This document shows positions 45,856 through 54,336 of a stretch of DNA of 64,000 nucleotides, piece after piece. The translations under genes were made by a program, and so were the position numbers. Source of the DNA: Marinobacter sp. S0848L. GTDB taxonomy: Bacteria > Pseudomonadota > Gammaproteobacteria > Pseudomonadales > Oleiphilaceae. The notes beneath the pieces were generated by a model that had not been told where the DNA came from, searched no databases, and saw nothing but the letters and a program-made list of their open reading frames with translations. The stretch is from the NCBI RefSeq assembly GCF_023016065.1, contig NZ_JALKAQ010000002.1, forward strand, positions 186,001 to 250,000, given 5' to 3'. Position 1 is the first letter of the stretch, and every line of letters begins with the position of its first letter.

Positions 45856-46736
45856 TGTCGCTTCATCGGCCCTTAGTGAGCATCATCACGCCAACGTACA
45901 ACCGAGCGGATTTTCTAGGCGAGGCCGTCGAAAGTGTATTGTCTCAGAGCTACCCTGATTTCGAGTTTTTGATCGTTGACGATGGCTCTGAAGACAATAC
46001 ATCGGAAGTGCTCGCACCATACTTGAACGATAGCCGGATCAAGCTGTTTCGGCAGGAGAATCAGGGGCAAAGTGTAGCGCGAAACCTGGCTTTGGCTGAG
46101 GCGAAAGGAGAGTTTATCTGCTTCCTGGACTCCGATAATTACTGGCCAAAGCAGAAGCTTGAACAGCAAGTTCGGTTGTTTGGAGCACATCCCGAAACAG
46201 ACGTGTTGTATGGCGATAATGTCATTATCGATGAAAACGGACGTGAGATCAGCCGTAAAAATATGTCGCGTTATTCTGGCCGCATTGCTTATCAGATGAT
46301 TAAGGATAATTGCGTGGCGATGAACACAACCATGGCGCGCCGGAAGTGTTTTGATGAAATGGGAGGAATGAGCGGTAAGCGGCGAGTTGCTGATGATTAC
46401 GATTTGTGGCTTCGCTTATCGGCCAAGTACATTTTTAGATATGAACCCGAATATTGGGCTTGGTATCGGGTTATGGAGGATCAGATTTCTTCTGATAAAA
46501 CTCGTCGCTTTAAAGTTAACGAAGAAATTATTCGCGATTTTAGACGGGACTACCCGGACGCTCTGTCCATTAAAGAATTCGACCGCGGTTTTGCACATTT
46601 TCATCTTCGCAAGGGGCGCTACCTAGGAAGCGCAGGAAGCAAGGCTGAGGGAATAAAGGAGATAGGAAAGGCGATTCGGTACGCGCCTTTGGAGTATACG
46701 GTATGGCGGTCTTTTTTCGCCGTTTTGCTTAAGTGA
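45855..46736 (+). CDS. Family 2 glycosyltransferase (first of a tandem pair)
   Basis: 293 residues; its ATG shares one base with the previous stop. GT2 motifs VSIITPTYNRADFLGEAVES, IVDDGSEDNTSEVL, GQSVARNLALAEAKGEFICF and LDSDNYWPKQK; catalytic region RRVADDYDLWLRLSAKY. It shares long runs with the next gene (MNTTMARRKCFDE versus MNTTMTRRRCFDE; YRVMEDQISSDK identical), so the two come from a duplication. Confidence 0.9.
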   Translation: MSLHRPLVSIITPTYNRADFLGEAVESVLSQSYPDFEFLIVDDGSEDNTSEVLAPYLNDSRIKLFRQENQGQSVARNLALAEAKGEFICFLDSDNYWPKQKLEQQVRLFGAHPETDVLYGDNVIIDENGREISRKNMSRYSGRIAYQMIKDNCVAMNTTMARRKCFDEMGGMSGKRRVADDYDLWLRLSAKYIFRYEPEYWAWYRVMEDQISSDKTRRFKVNEEIIRDFRRDYPDALSIKEFDRGFAHFHLRKGRYLGSAGSKAEGIKEIGKAIRYAPLEYTVWRSFFAVLLK

Positions 46737-46771
46737 AAGCAGGGTAAGTACGACAGGGAAGCGTAGCAGTT

Positions 46772-47671
46772 ATGGCAAACAAGCCTCGGGTATCAGTGAT
46801 CACGCCAACGTTTAATCGAGCAGACTATCTGCCTGTAGCGATTGAGAGCGTGCTCGCACAGACGTTTGGTGATTTTGAGCTAATCGTCATTGACGATGGT
46901 TCAACGGACCATACGCCAGAACTGATGCAGCGGTATTTAGATGACCCTCGGGTTCGCTATTTTCAGCAGCCGAATAGGGGGCAGAGTGTTGCTCGGAACC
47001 GAGGCGTTGCCGAATCAGTCGGTGAGTTCATTTGTTTTCTGGATTCGGATAATGCCTGGGTTGAAACAAAGCTGGCTGCTTCTCTGCAGGCGTTTGATGA
47101 GCGCCCTCAATCGGATGTTGTATACGGCGATTATGTTGTCATCGATGCTGAGGGCCGTGAGTTAGGCGTAAATCGAATGACACGCTATTCTGGCCGGATA
47201 ACCCCAATGCTGATTTGCGACAACTTTGTCAGTATGAACACGACCATGACCCGTAGGCGCTGTTTTGACGAATTGGGCGCCTTTGATAGCAATGATCGGC
47301 TAGCCGAGGATTATGGCTTATGGCTGCGTTTTTCGACGCGATATCAGTTTTTGTATTTGCCAGAAGTTCTGGGTTACTACCGAGTTATGGAAGACCAAAT
47401 CTCCAGTGATAAAGACAGTCGTTTTAACGCTAATGAAGAGCTAATACTGGAATTTTTAAAGGCTTATCCTGATGCACTCGATTCACTCGAGGTACGGCAG
47501 GGATTGAGCCGTTTCTACCATAGGAAAGGGCGGTACGAACTCTCCGTAGGCCGGTCAAAGAGTGCGGCGCGTGATCTGGGCCGTTCGTTGGTTCAATATC
47601 CGGCTTGGTCGGGTCCATGGCGACTGGCTGCGAAGTTGGCGATTAACGTGCTTCGCGGTGGAGTGAGATAA
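46772..47671 (+). CDS. Family 2 glycosyltransferase (second of a tandem pair)
   Basis: 299 residues. VSVITPTFNRADYLPVAIES, VIDDGSTDHTPELM, GQSVARNRGVAESVGEFICF, LDSDNAWVETK and RLAEDYGLWLRFSTRY. Close paralogue of the preceding gene over its whole length, including the C-terminal FYHRKGRYELS region. The two probably add similar sugars at different positions. The stop overlaps the next start by one base (TAATG). Confidence 0.9.
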   Translation: MANKPRVSVITPTFNRADYLPVAIESVLAQTFGDFELIVIDDGSTDHTPELMQRYLDDPRVRYFQQPNRGQSVARNRGVAESVGEFICFLDSDNAWVETKLAASLQAFDERPQSDVVYGDYVVIDAEGRELGVNRMTRYSGRITPMLICDNFVSMNTTMTRRRCFDELGAFDSNDRLAEDYGLWLRFSTRYQFLYLPEVLGYYRVMEDQISSDKDSRFNANEELILEFLKAYPDALDSLEVRQGLSRFYHRKGRYELSVGRSKSAARDLGRSLVQYPAWSGPWRLAAKLAINVLRGGVR

Positions 47672-48789
47672 TGTTAACCGTTCGGGCTCTCAGTGAACCC
47701 CAGTTATTCGGTTTCGAAAAGAACTGGGCGGAACTGCTCTCTCGGTCTGATGCGGACCCTCTGTTCATGAGCTGGCCTTGGCTGGTCTCCTGGTGGGAGG
47801 TCTGGGGTAATAAGCTAAATCTTCAATTGTTGCTGCTGGCAGTTTACGATCGAGATGATCAACTTGTCGCTTTGGCGCCTTTGTATGCTAGTCGGTACAG
47901 AACGCCTATCGGATGGCGTTTGAAGCGTCTTCATGTGATTGGCAATGCATGGAAACTTGGCCCGACCGTTCGCACAGAATACGTTAGTTGCATTTGCGAT
48001 AGACAATACAAAGAACAGGCGCTTGAGGCGTTGTCTGTTTATTTAAAAGGTGAGGCCTGGGATGAGCTTATCCTTGCGGACGCGACGGAGAGCGAAGTCG
48101 CAGGCTGGGGTCAAACGCTTGAACATCAGATGAGCGTTACCTGCCATGTTCGTAGTGAGGCTGAGGGGATCGCGATTGACACCGCGGGCTCGCATGACGA
48201 GTGGCTTGCAACTCTTGGTAAAAATACTCGTTTGAAAGTCTATAACCGTCGTTCATTGTTCGAAGGTGCGTTAGGAGGTCATCGTCTGGCCTGGAGCGAC
48301 CACGAGAATTTTTTGGAAATCTTGAATGATTTTCATGTGACACGATGGGGGAAACCCTGCTTTGACGCGGATGCTGTGCGATTTCATCGGCTGCTCTTAG
48401 CTCGATTGGGCGATACCCAAAAAGCACAGTTGTCCGTATTGAAGGCCGGCGAGAACGTCGTATCGGTGCTCTATGACATCCATGCCAGGAATCGCATCTA
48501 CAATCTACAGGCAGGGTTTCGCGAACAATTCCATCCCAAGATTTCGTTGGGTACTTTACATCTGGGGTATTCTATCGAAGACGCCTTCAGAAACGTTGAA
48601 ATCGATAGTTATGATTTGTTGGCAGGCTCCGGGAAAAATACGTTTTATAAGAGTCGTTTTAAAGGCCAAACCGTTCGGTTCCCTACCGTCGAATATGTGC
48701 GTTCGCCCGTGTTGAAGGCGGCATATGGTGCAAGGGGATATTTGCCGCAGGGTTTGGTGTCATCTGTTAACCGCTTTTTCAGGCTGTGA
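47671..48789 (+). CDS. GNAT/BcsL-like acyltransferase (CelD/FemAB-like fold)
   Basis: 372 residues. Text typical of the Acetyltransf_6/BcsL group: DPLFMSWPWLVSWWEVWG and LVALAPLYASRYRTPIGWRL near the N-terminus, LGKNTRLKVYNRRSLFEG in the middle, and SVLYDIHARNRIYNLQAGFR with LAGSGKNTFYKSRFKG near the C-terminus. Enzymes of this fold transfer acyl or aminoacyl groups; in polysaccharide loci they are usually linked to polymer decoration. It overlaps the exosortase gene by four bases. Confidence 0.8.
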   Translation: MLTVRALSEPQLFGFEKNWAELLSRSDADPLFMSWPWLVSWWEVWGNKLNLQLLLLAVYDRDDQLVALAPLYASRYRTPIGWRLKRLHVIGNAWKLGPTVRTEYVSCICDRQYKEQALEALSVYLKGEAWDELILADATESEVAGWGQTLEHQMSVTCHVRSEAEGIAIDTAGSHDEWLATLGKNTRLKVYNRRSLFEGALGGHRLAWSDHENFLEILNDFHVTRWGKPCFDADAVRFHRLLLARLGDTQKAQLSVLKAGENVVSVLYDIHARNRIYNLQAGFREQFHPKISLGTLHLGYSIEDAFRNVEIDSYDLLAGSGKNTFYKSRFKGQTVRFPTVEYVRSPVLKAAYGARGYLPQGLVSSVNRFFRL

Positions 48790-50372
48790 ATAGGGTATTT
48801 ATGATCAGGGAATGGATTCCAGGGCGAGGTGTCGCCGCGCAGTTTTTGCCTTATCTACTAGTGTTGTGCGGGCTTGGATTATTGGCATGGCCTACTCTTG
48901 AGGGCGTGGTTTCGCGTTGGTTTAAGCTGGACGAGTCCTATTCTCATGGGTTTCTTTTATTGGCGGTTTCCGTATTTCTGATTGCGCAGTCTGTTAAACG
49001 GCACCCTGTTACTTCTGGTTTTTATCCGTTTTGGCTTGTGCCTTTGTGTTTGAGTTTGTTGGGCTATTGGCTTGGTGGGCTCATTCGTTTACAGGCATTG
49101 CAACAGCTCACTTTAGTGCCAATGCTACTCAGTGCCCTGGCGGTGTTGATGGGGTGGCGGCAAGTACGATGGCTGATTATCCCGGTAGGACTGCTTTTTC
49201 TTACGGTACCTGTGTGGGATTTCTTATCGTGGAATCTGCAATTGATTACCGTGGCAGTAAACAAGTTCCTGCTGGGGTTGCTGGATATTGATTTTGAGGT
49301 CGAAGGTGTATTTGTTTACTTAATTGGTGTGGGGACCTTTGAGGTTGCTCACGGCTGTTCAGGGTTGCGGTACTTATTGGTTGGGCAGGCGTTGGTTTTG
49401 ATATACGGAGAGATGTACCTCTCACGGTTGAGTTCTCGAGTTTTGCTCTTCTGTTGCGGAGTTGCGTTTGCTCTGGTTGCAAATTGGATTCGGGTGTTTG
49501 TCATTATCTATATGGGTTACGAAACCAACATGCAGTCCAGCTTAATAGAAGATCACGATAATTTTGGCTGGTGGGTATTTGCAGCCACTTTAGTGCCTCT
49601 CTATTTCATTGCTCGGCGGCTTGAGGTAAGAGACGGCGAGTGTTCGAGCAATGCGAGCGCCGAAACCGGTTCCGTCTCCTCGAGAAAGTCGGTTGGCATC
49701 TCGCTTGGAGCAATCTTGGTTTGTGTCGTCCTCACCTATTCCGCCTTACCAGAAAAGCGATCGCCTGTATCGGACCATCCAGAAAACTACAGTATTGATA
49801 TTCAACAGCGTTATGCTCCGGTGTTTGGCGCCCAACTTGCGGGCTGGCGCCCTCAAATTCAAAATCCGGACCGGACTTACACGCAAACCTTATTTGATCG
49901 GCAGAGGATTTCGTCCGACGGCAGTATCGATGAACAGTTCTACTTGGGTATTTTTACCTATGAGTTTCAACGCCATCGTGCTGAATTGATCCAGTATAGC
50001 AATAAGCTATATGACAGTTCAGTGTGGGCGCCGCAGCAGTTCTACAGGGTTGAAACAGATCTGAGCATACCGATCCAAGGCATCACCCTCGAAAATCGGT
50101 TAACCGGTGAAAATATCCATGTTGCCTATAGCTATCTCGTGGAAGGACGCTGGGAGACAGATCAGTGGCGCGCGAAACTGGCGCAGGTACTTGGCTTCTT
50201 CAGTGACCGAAGCGATGCCAGCCTCCTAATAGCGGCTGTTCGTTGTGGTGAATGTGCCCCTCGGGATAGTTTGGTGAACTTTGTGGAGACAACGTTCCCG
50301 CAATCTGTCTCTACTATTAATCAGGAGCTTGCCGGCTTATCGGATGAAGGAATCTCTGTAATCGCTGAATGA
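48786..50372 (+). CDS. xrtA: Exosortase A fused to an EpsI domain (XrtA)
   Basis: 528 residues. The first 280 form the multi-helix exosortase with its catalytic triad in place: Cys191 in VAHGCSGLRY, Arg236 in ANWIRVFVI and His257 in IEDHDNFGWW. From about residue 310 comes a single helix and a periplasmic EpsI domain (LAGWRPQIQNPDR, later RVETDLSIPIQ). Known role: cleaves and probably transfers PEP-CTERM proteins at the inner membrane. Two PEP-CTERM substrates are encoded in this window. GTG start gives the GTGA overlap; ATG five codons later is an alternative. The end of the gene overlaps the convergent glycosyltransferase by 56 bases. Confidence 0.93.
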   Translation: MNRVFMIREWIPGRGVAAQFLPYLLVLCGLGLLAWPTLEGVVSRWFKLDESYSHGFLLLAVSVFLIAQSVKRHPVTSGFYPFWLVPLCLSLLGYWLGGLIRLQALQQLTLVPMLLSALAVLMGWRQVRWLIIPVGLLFLTVPVWDFLSWNLQLITVAVNKFLLGLLDIDFEVEGVFVYLIGVGTFEVAHGCSGLRYLLVGQALVLIYGEMYLSRLSSRVLLFCCGVAFALVANWIRVFVIIYMGYETNMQSSLIEDHDNFGWWVFAATLVPLYFIARRLEVRDGECSSNASAETGSVSSRKSVGISLGAILVCVVLTYSALPEKRSPVSDHPENYSIDIQQRYAPVFGAQLAGWRPQIQNPDRTYTQTLFDRQRISSDGSIDEQFYLGIFTYEFQRHRAELIQYSNKLYDSSVWAPQQFYRVETDLSIPIQGITLENRLTGENIHVAYSYLVEGRWETDQWRAKLAQVLGFFSDRSDASLLIAAVRCGECAPRDSLVNFVETTFPQSVSTINQELAGLSDEGISVIAE

Positions 50373-51369
50373 ACTCGGTATGGTTAAGTTGATACCAAGC
50401 GATTGATGCTGCAGATAGCTCTTTAAGTCTGCTCTTTTCCGTGTTGAGGACTTCGGTGATGGTTTCTTCAATGTTTGCCGAAGAGACGAAGTATCGAGTG
50501 CCAAGCCGGAATGGTTCATTCTTTACGGGTGCAATCAAGAAACCGCGATTTCGGTTGATAACCTCGTTCATTGGGGGGGCATCGGTCGTAATGGTGACGC
50601 AACCGTGGGCCATGGCTTCCGCTAGAACCTGCCCGTAACCCTCTACTTCTGACGGTATAACGGCAACTCCCGCCTTTTCCCACAAAGCCGATAGCTCTTC
50701 CTCAGAAAGCGACTTATGGTGTTTTATATTTTTGCTATGAGGTGGGCTGCTGTTTAGGTGTTGTGATACCACTTCCAGCCTCGGCCATTCAGGGTGTTCT
50801 TTCCAACAATTAACCAGAGATTTCGTGCCTTTAAATTGGCTATTGCCGGCAACATGCAAAGCGAGCCCATAGTCTTTATCGAGAGTCTCTGGATTAATTG
50901 GGCAAATGGAACCGGTGAACCCAAGGTATCTAGTGTTCGAGTGTTTGCGGGAAAAAATCTCAACGGCCTGGTGGGTTTTACAAAGAATCTGATCAACAAA
51001 CCGTAGATAAGGCAATCGGGATTCGATAAACCATTCCTGATTCGGAATGAGCCAGTGCGTTGCATTAACGTGTAGCTCTGATGGCCGTATGTTCTCAAGA
51101 TGTATTACGAGGTTAATGTCTGGCGCAGATTTGCTTAAGCACATCTTTAACCATCTATTGAATGCGTAATAATGAGCACTGAAAGCTTTAGGGAAATACT
51201 TTTCAATAGCGAGGTTTCGTAACCGGGAAAGATTGCTGCGCCATGGCGGGGTAGGTGGTACGCAACGAAGTTCGCACCTGTGCCCAAGCTTTGTAAATGA
51301 TTCCAACAGTATTTCGGCATCTTTCTGTAGACCGCGACCACTGCCTGCGTATACCACTCGTATGATCAT
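50317..51369 (-). CDS. Family 4-like glycosyltransferase, convergent with xrtA
   Basis: 350 residues. RVVYAGSGRGLQKDAEILLE at the N-terminus, LHVAGNSQFKGTKSLVNCW at the domain start and the donor motif PSEVEGYGQVLAEAMAHGCV. It stands alone on the minus strand and its last 56 bases lie inside the end of xrtA. The intrinsic terminator of the PEP-CTERM gene lies directly upstream, so it likely has its own promoter. May be a late-acting transferase of the same locus. Confidence 0.85.
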   Translation of the reverse strand: MIIRVVYAGSGRGLQKDAEILLESFTKLGHRCELRCVPPTPPWRSNLSRLRNLAIEKYFPKAFSAHYYAFNRWLKMCLSKSAPDINLVIHLENIRPSELHVNATHWLIPNQEWFIESRLPYLRFVDQILCKTHQAVEIFSRKHSNTRYLGFTGSICPINPETLDKDYGLALHVAGNSQFKGTKSLVNCWKEHPEWPRLEVVSQHLNSSPPHSKNIKHHKSLSEEELSALWEKAGVAVIPSEVEGYGQVLAEAMAHGCVTITTDAPPMNEVINRNRGFLIAPVKNEPFRLGTRYFVSSANIEETITEVLNTEKSRLKELSAASIAWYQLNHTEFIQRLQRFLHPISRQAPD

Positions 51370-51383
51370 GTTCCGAAACCAAA

Positions 51384-51413
51384 TGAAAAAGGCCCCGCAG
51401 TTGCAGGGCCTTT
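51384..51413 (-). terminator. Intrinsic terminator of the PEP-CTERM gene
   Basis: AAAGGCCC (51388-51395) pairs with GGGCCTTT (51406-51413), with a short GCA/TGC extension inside the loop. Read on the minus strand the stem ends in TTTTT. It begins 24 bases after the gene. Confidence 0.85.
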
Positions 51414-51437
51414 AAACATAGCACAATGCTAGCGATG

Positions 51438-52115
51438 TTAGGCTTTTTTACGGCCTCTCATTCGAACAGCAATACCGGCTAAGCCAAGACCAAACAGAGC
51501 AAGTGTGCCCGGCTCAGGAACGGCTGTGGCCTTCACCATAACGAGCATATCGTCGTGGTTATCGTCGGTTTGGTTGTTATCATCCAGGCTCAGGATGAAC
51601 CAGTCTTCACCTGCATCAAAAATTGAGAAGTTATAGCCGTTGGCTAAATTGCCCGTACCCATATTCGATACAGAACCTGCAGGCGCTACTGGCAGCCCGT
51701 TTGTCACGGAAGAAAAACCGAAATCGAGTTTGGCTAAGCCACCATTGTAAACCGCGCTAAACGTATCGCCCAATCCACTGGTGTCTGTGTTAAAAACTTC
51801 CGAGCCTTCATACAGGAAAGAACCGGTATAGCCCGCCTCTTTACCAAGATACGTAAAAGTTAGTTTGAACGGATCGCTAGATACTGACTCAAGCGAATGG
51901 GACAGAAGTACAGTATCTCCGAGACCGTAATGCTGTGGCCCAATAAAATCCCCGTTGGGGATGCCGTTACCGTTCGCATAGTCGTTGTTTCCGGGAACTG
52001 CAACAGGAGCCTGTGCGGGGCCAGTGTTTGCAACAACGTCAATATAAGCAGCCTGAGCTAAACCTGTAACGCCCATCGCCGCGGCCAGTGTTAAACCTTG
52101 AGTAAGTTTTTTCAT
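51438..52115 (-). CDS. PEP-CTERM secreted protein
   Basis: 225 residues: signal peptide (MKKLTQGLTLAAAMGVTGLAQA), a beta-rich Gly/Asn/Asp-rich body of about 165 residues, and a sorting tail VPEPGTLALFGLGLAGIAV followed by RMRGRKKA. The start is the ATG eight bases after GGAGGAG; a GTG three codons earlier would touch that site. It is the nearest substrate of XrtA. The body has no recognised catalytic domain. A sigma-54 promoter and an inverted repeat precede it. Confidence 0.92.
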   Translation of the reverse strand: MKKLTQGLTLAAAMGVTGLAQAAYIDVVANTGPAQAPVAVPGNNDYANGNGIPNGDFIGPQHYGLGDTVLLSHSLESVSSDPFKLTFTYLGKEAGYTGSFLYEGSEVFNTDTSGLGDTFSAVYNGGLAKLDFGFSSVTNGLPVAPAGSVSNMGTGNLANGYNFSIFDAGEDWFILSLDDNNQTDDNHDDMLVMVKATAVPEPGTLALFGLGLAGIAVRMRGRKKA

Positions 52116-52165
52116 GTTGTCCACTCCTCCAGTGAGCGATCTTATAGATACTTCAATAACTCACT

Positions 52166-52183
52166 AAGCATGCACTGTGCCAA
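52166..52183 (-). promoter_or_regulatory. Sigma-54 promoter of the PEP-CTERM gene
   Basis: Minus-strand text TTGGCAC-AGTGCA-TGCTT: the -24 element TTGGCAC is perfect, and the -12 GC lies at the required 12-base offset. It is about 50 bases before the start codon. PrsR, a sigma-54 activator, is encoded 5 kb upstream on the same strand. Confidence 0.8.
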
Positions 52184-52218
52184 TATATAACTTGTTGAAA
52201 TTTGGTCGTTTAATTCGG

Positions 52219-52244
52219 GATACTTGAGCACCATGTAAAGTATC
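52219..52244. promoter_or_regulatory. Inverted repeat, candidate PrsR binding site
   Basis: GATACTT (52219-52225) and AAGTATC (52238-52244) are exact reverse complements with a 12-base spacer, centred about 50 bases upstream of the sigma-54 promoter, where an enhancer site for PrsR would be expected. A third GATACTT lies at 52147-52153 between promoter and gene. Assignment to PrsR is inference. Confidence 0.5.
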
Positions 52245-52260
52245 TCGACGACCTGTATTC

Positions 52261-54225
52261 TTACTTAACAGAATATTGAACGGGTTCAGAGGGCTCGCTA
52301 CTCAGCCCGTTATTGTCAATCACCTGGATCGTGAAGAACCAAACCCCAGCGGTTAGGCCAGTAATCTGGGTTGTTGTCGTCCCTGCTGCCACGTCCAGCG
52401 ATTGGTTTAATGTTTCAACGTTCTGGCCGTATGAAATCTTGTAGTTCTTGATTTCACTGAGGGAAATGCTGCTACCGTCTACGCGTGTACCTGGCGGTGT
52501 CCACGTGAGTGTGACGCTGCCGAGCGTGGGATCGCTGGGAGCCGGCTCCGCTGTGTTGGGCGCATCGGGGGCCGAAACAGTTTCGAGAGTGTAAGGGTGA
52601 AGCCCGGATTGATAGGCATCCAAAACAGTGACGCCGCTGTTGTTAAATACCTGTGTGCCGACCGGCTTTAAAAGGGGTAAACCATAGCGCAACTTGTAAA
52701 GGTCACCTATTCCGTCTCCTATGCTGCTTTCAGCAAACTCGCTGTTTAGTGCAAGTTGTTGAATAACGCTTTGCGGAGCGAGAATCTTGCCGGTGTCGGT
52801 TTCGCTGATGGTGAGTTTAGCCGTGGCACCCCAGCCGTATTCGAAATATTCCATGTTGACAGCAACAGGCTGGTCAGCGGCTAGGCTGGCGGTCGCCGTG
52901 TACTCTGTGGGCGACTGGTTTTTCCATTGGTCGATTACCAATGTCCCGTTTACGTATAACCTCACACCATCGTCGGTGGTGGTGCTAAACGTATACTCTT
53001 TCGTGCCTGAACTGTGGGGTGGAGTAAACCAACCTTGCCAGCGGGCACTGAACCTGTCTTTTGGCATGTCAGGGGAAGGTCCACCATTTCCCCAGCTGAA
53101 ATCGATCTCTGCGTCTTTTTGACTGTAAACAAACTGGTCAAAGTTGGTTCCTGTAAAGTACTGACCAACAAAGCCTGGCTCGTACAGGGGTTCGGCAAGC
53201 GGTGCATCGGTTGCATCGTCGGGATTCGTATTGGCCAAGTATTCATCGAGAGCGCTGTAGCCGTCTCCGTCGATGTCGAAGTCAGCATCTGCGGGGTTGG
53301 TTGGGTCCGTTCCGTAGGCGTATTCATAACCATCAGGGAGACCATCGCCGTCGGTATCCTCTGAGTTTGGATCTGTGCCTGCCCAGTATTCATCCAGCGC
53401 GGTCATTAGGTCGTTGTCAGAATCTGAAGTCACATCGCTTGGGTTACGTGGGTCTAGGCCGTGCAGTGTCTCCCAATTGTCGTATAGGTTGTCGCCATCT
53501 TCGTCGAGTGGCGGATAAGTATCATTGAAACTCAAGCCTTGTTCGGCATCGAAGTAACCGATTTTATAGCCAAGCTTATAGGCTTCAGCTGTCCCCAATT
53601 CAGGTTTGGCATCCGGTGCAGTTTTAGCCCAACTGTATAGATGTTCGCCCCGAATCACTTGTTGTGAGATGCCGGGGCCAGACCAGGCTACCGTGAAGTG
53701 GTCGTCCCAACCGCCTTCTTTGTGGCGAAGCTGAAAGTAATACTTTTTGCCGGCTTCAAGGTAACGCACGCCAGAGGTTTGGGAGCTGTACCTCGAAAAG
53801 TTGTCTAAGGGTGTGGCCATCGTCATAGCAATCTGAACTGCGGCGTCAGGATTCTCGGTTTCAGAGAGCCATAGTTGAGTTTCGTCGTCACCGCTTATAT
53901 AGAAGGTATATTCACCGGTAGTCGGCGGAGCGAGAAATCCTTGAATGAGTGTGCCGTAGTTGTTTCCCCGGCTGGCCGGTTGGCGCAGTTCGGTAAAGGT
54001 CGATACCTCATCTGGAGCGTCAGGATACTTGTTTGAATCTAAAAGGTTCTGAACGTTATTTCCAGAAATTGAATCGTAGTACCAAACGTCCACCTGACCC
54101 TTGGTGCTCACTTCAGGGACTGAGGCTGTAGGAGGGAGCTTTTCAATGTCCCTGAATTGCCAGCTCTGACATCCGCTGACGACGACCACCATGGTGCCTA
54201 TCCCCAATGCTTTTATAGTAGCCAT
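52261..54225 (-). CDS. Lipoprotein with two PA14 domains, calcium repeats and a fibronectin III domain
   Basis: 654 residues. Lipobox VVSGC with Cys19. First PA14 domain about 45-200 (GTLIQGFLAPPTTGEYTFYI, SGDDETQLWLS). Then thrombospondin type-3-like Asp-rich repeats about 235-345 (DEDGDNLYD, SDSDNDLMTALDEY, EDTDGDGLPDGYEY, DIDGDGYSALDEY). Second PA14 about 350-490 (TTDDGVRLYVNGTLVIDQW), and a C-terminal fibronectin III-like domain (VTLTWTPPGTRVDG, YKISYGQN). PA14 domains often bind carbohydrate, and the Asp repeats bind calcium. Placed between PEP-CTERM and prs genes, it may anchor or crosslink the polymer at the outer membrane; that is inference. Confidence 0.85.
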   Translation of the reverse strand: MATIKALGIGTMVVVVSGCQSWQFRDIEKLPPTASVPEVSTKGQVDVWYYDSISGNNVQNLLDSNKYPDAPDEVSTFTELRQPASRGNNYGTLIQGFLAPPTTGEYTFYISGDDETQLWLSETENPDAAVQIAMTMATPLDNFSRYSSQTSGVRYLEAGKKYYFQLRHKEGGWDDHFTVAWSGPGISQQVIRGEHLYSWAKTAPDAKPELGTAEAYKLGYKIGYFDAEQGLSFNDTYPPLDEDGDNLYDNWETLHGLDPRNPSDVTSDSDNDLMTALDEYWAGTDPNSEDTDGDGLPDGYEYAYGTDPTNPADADFDIDGDGYSALDEYLANTNPDDATDAPLAEPLYEPGFVGQYFTGTNFDQFVYSQKDAEIDFSWGNGGPSPDMPKDRFSARWQGWFTPPHSSGTKEYTFSTTTDDGVRLYVNGTLVIDQWKNQSPTEYTATASLAADQPVAVNMEYFEYGWGATAKLTISETDTGKILAPQSVIQQLALNSEFAESSIGDGIGDLYKLRYGLPLLKPVGTQVFNNSGVTVLDAYQSGLHPYTLETVSAPDAPNTAEPAPSDPTLGSVTLTWTPPGTRVDGSSISLSEIKNYKISYGQNVETLNQSLDVAAGTTTTQITGLTAGVWFFTIQVIDNNGLSSEPSEPVQYSVK

Positions 54226-54336
54226 ACCTCACCCTTATTATGTTCTGAAACATTAAGTAAAGTATTGTTGTGAAAGGCGTGAGCCGCCACCGGCGCATAG
54301 GAACGATTGGTTATGACACCGGTAGGGTTATGCGGG

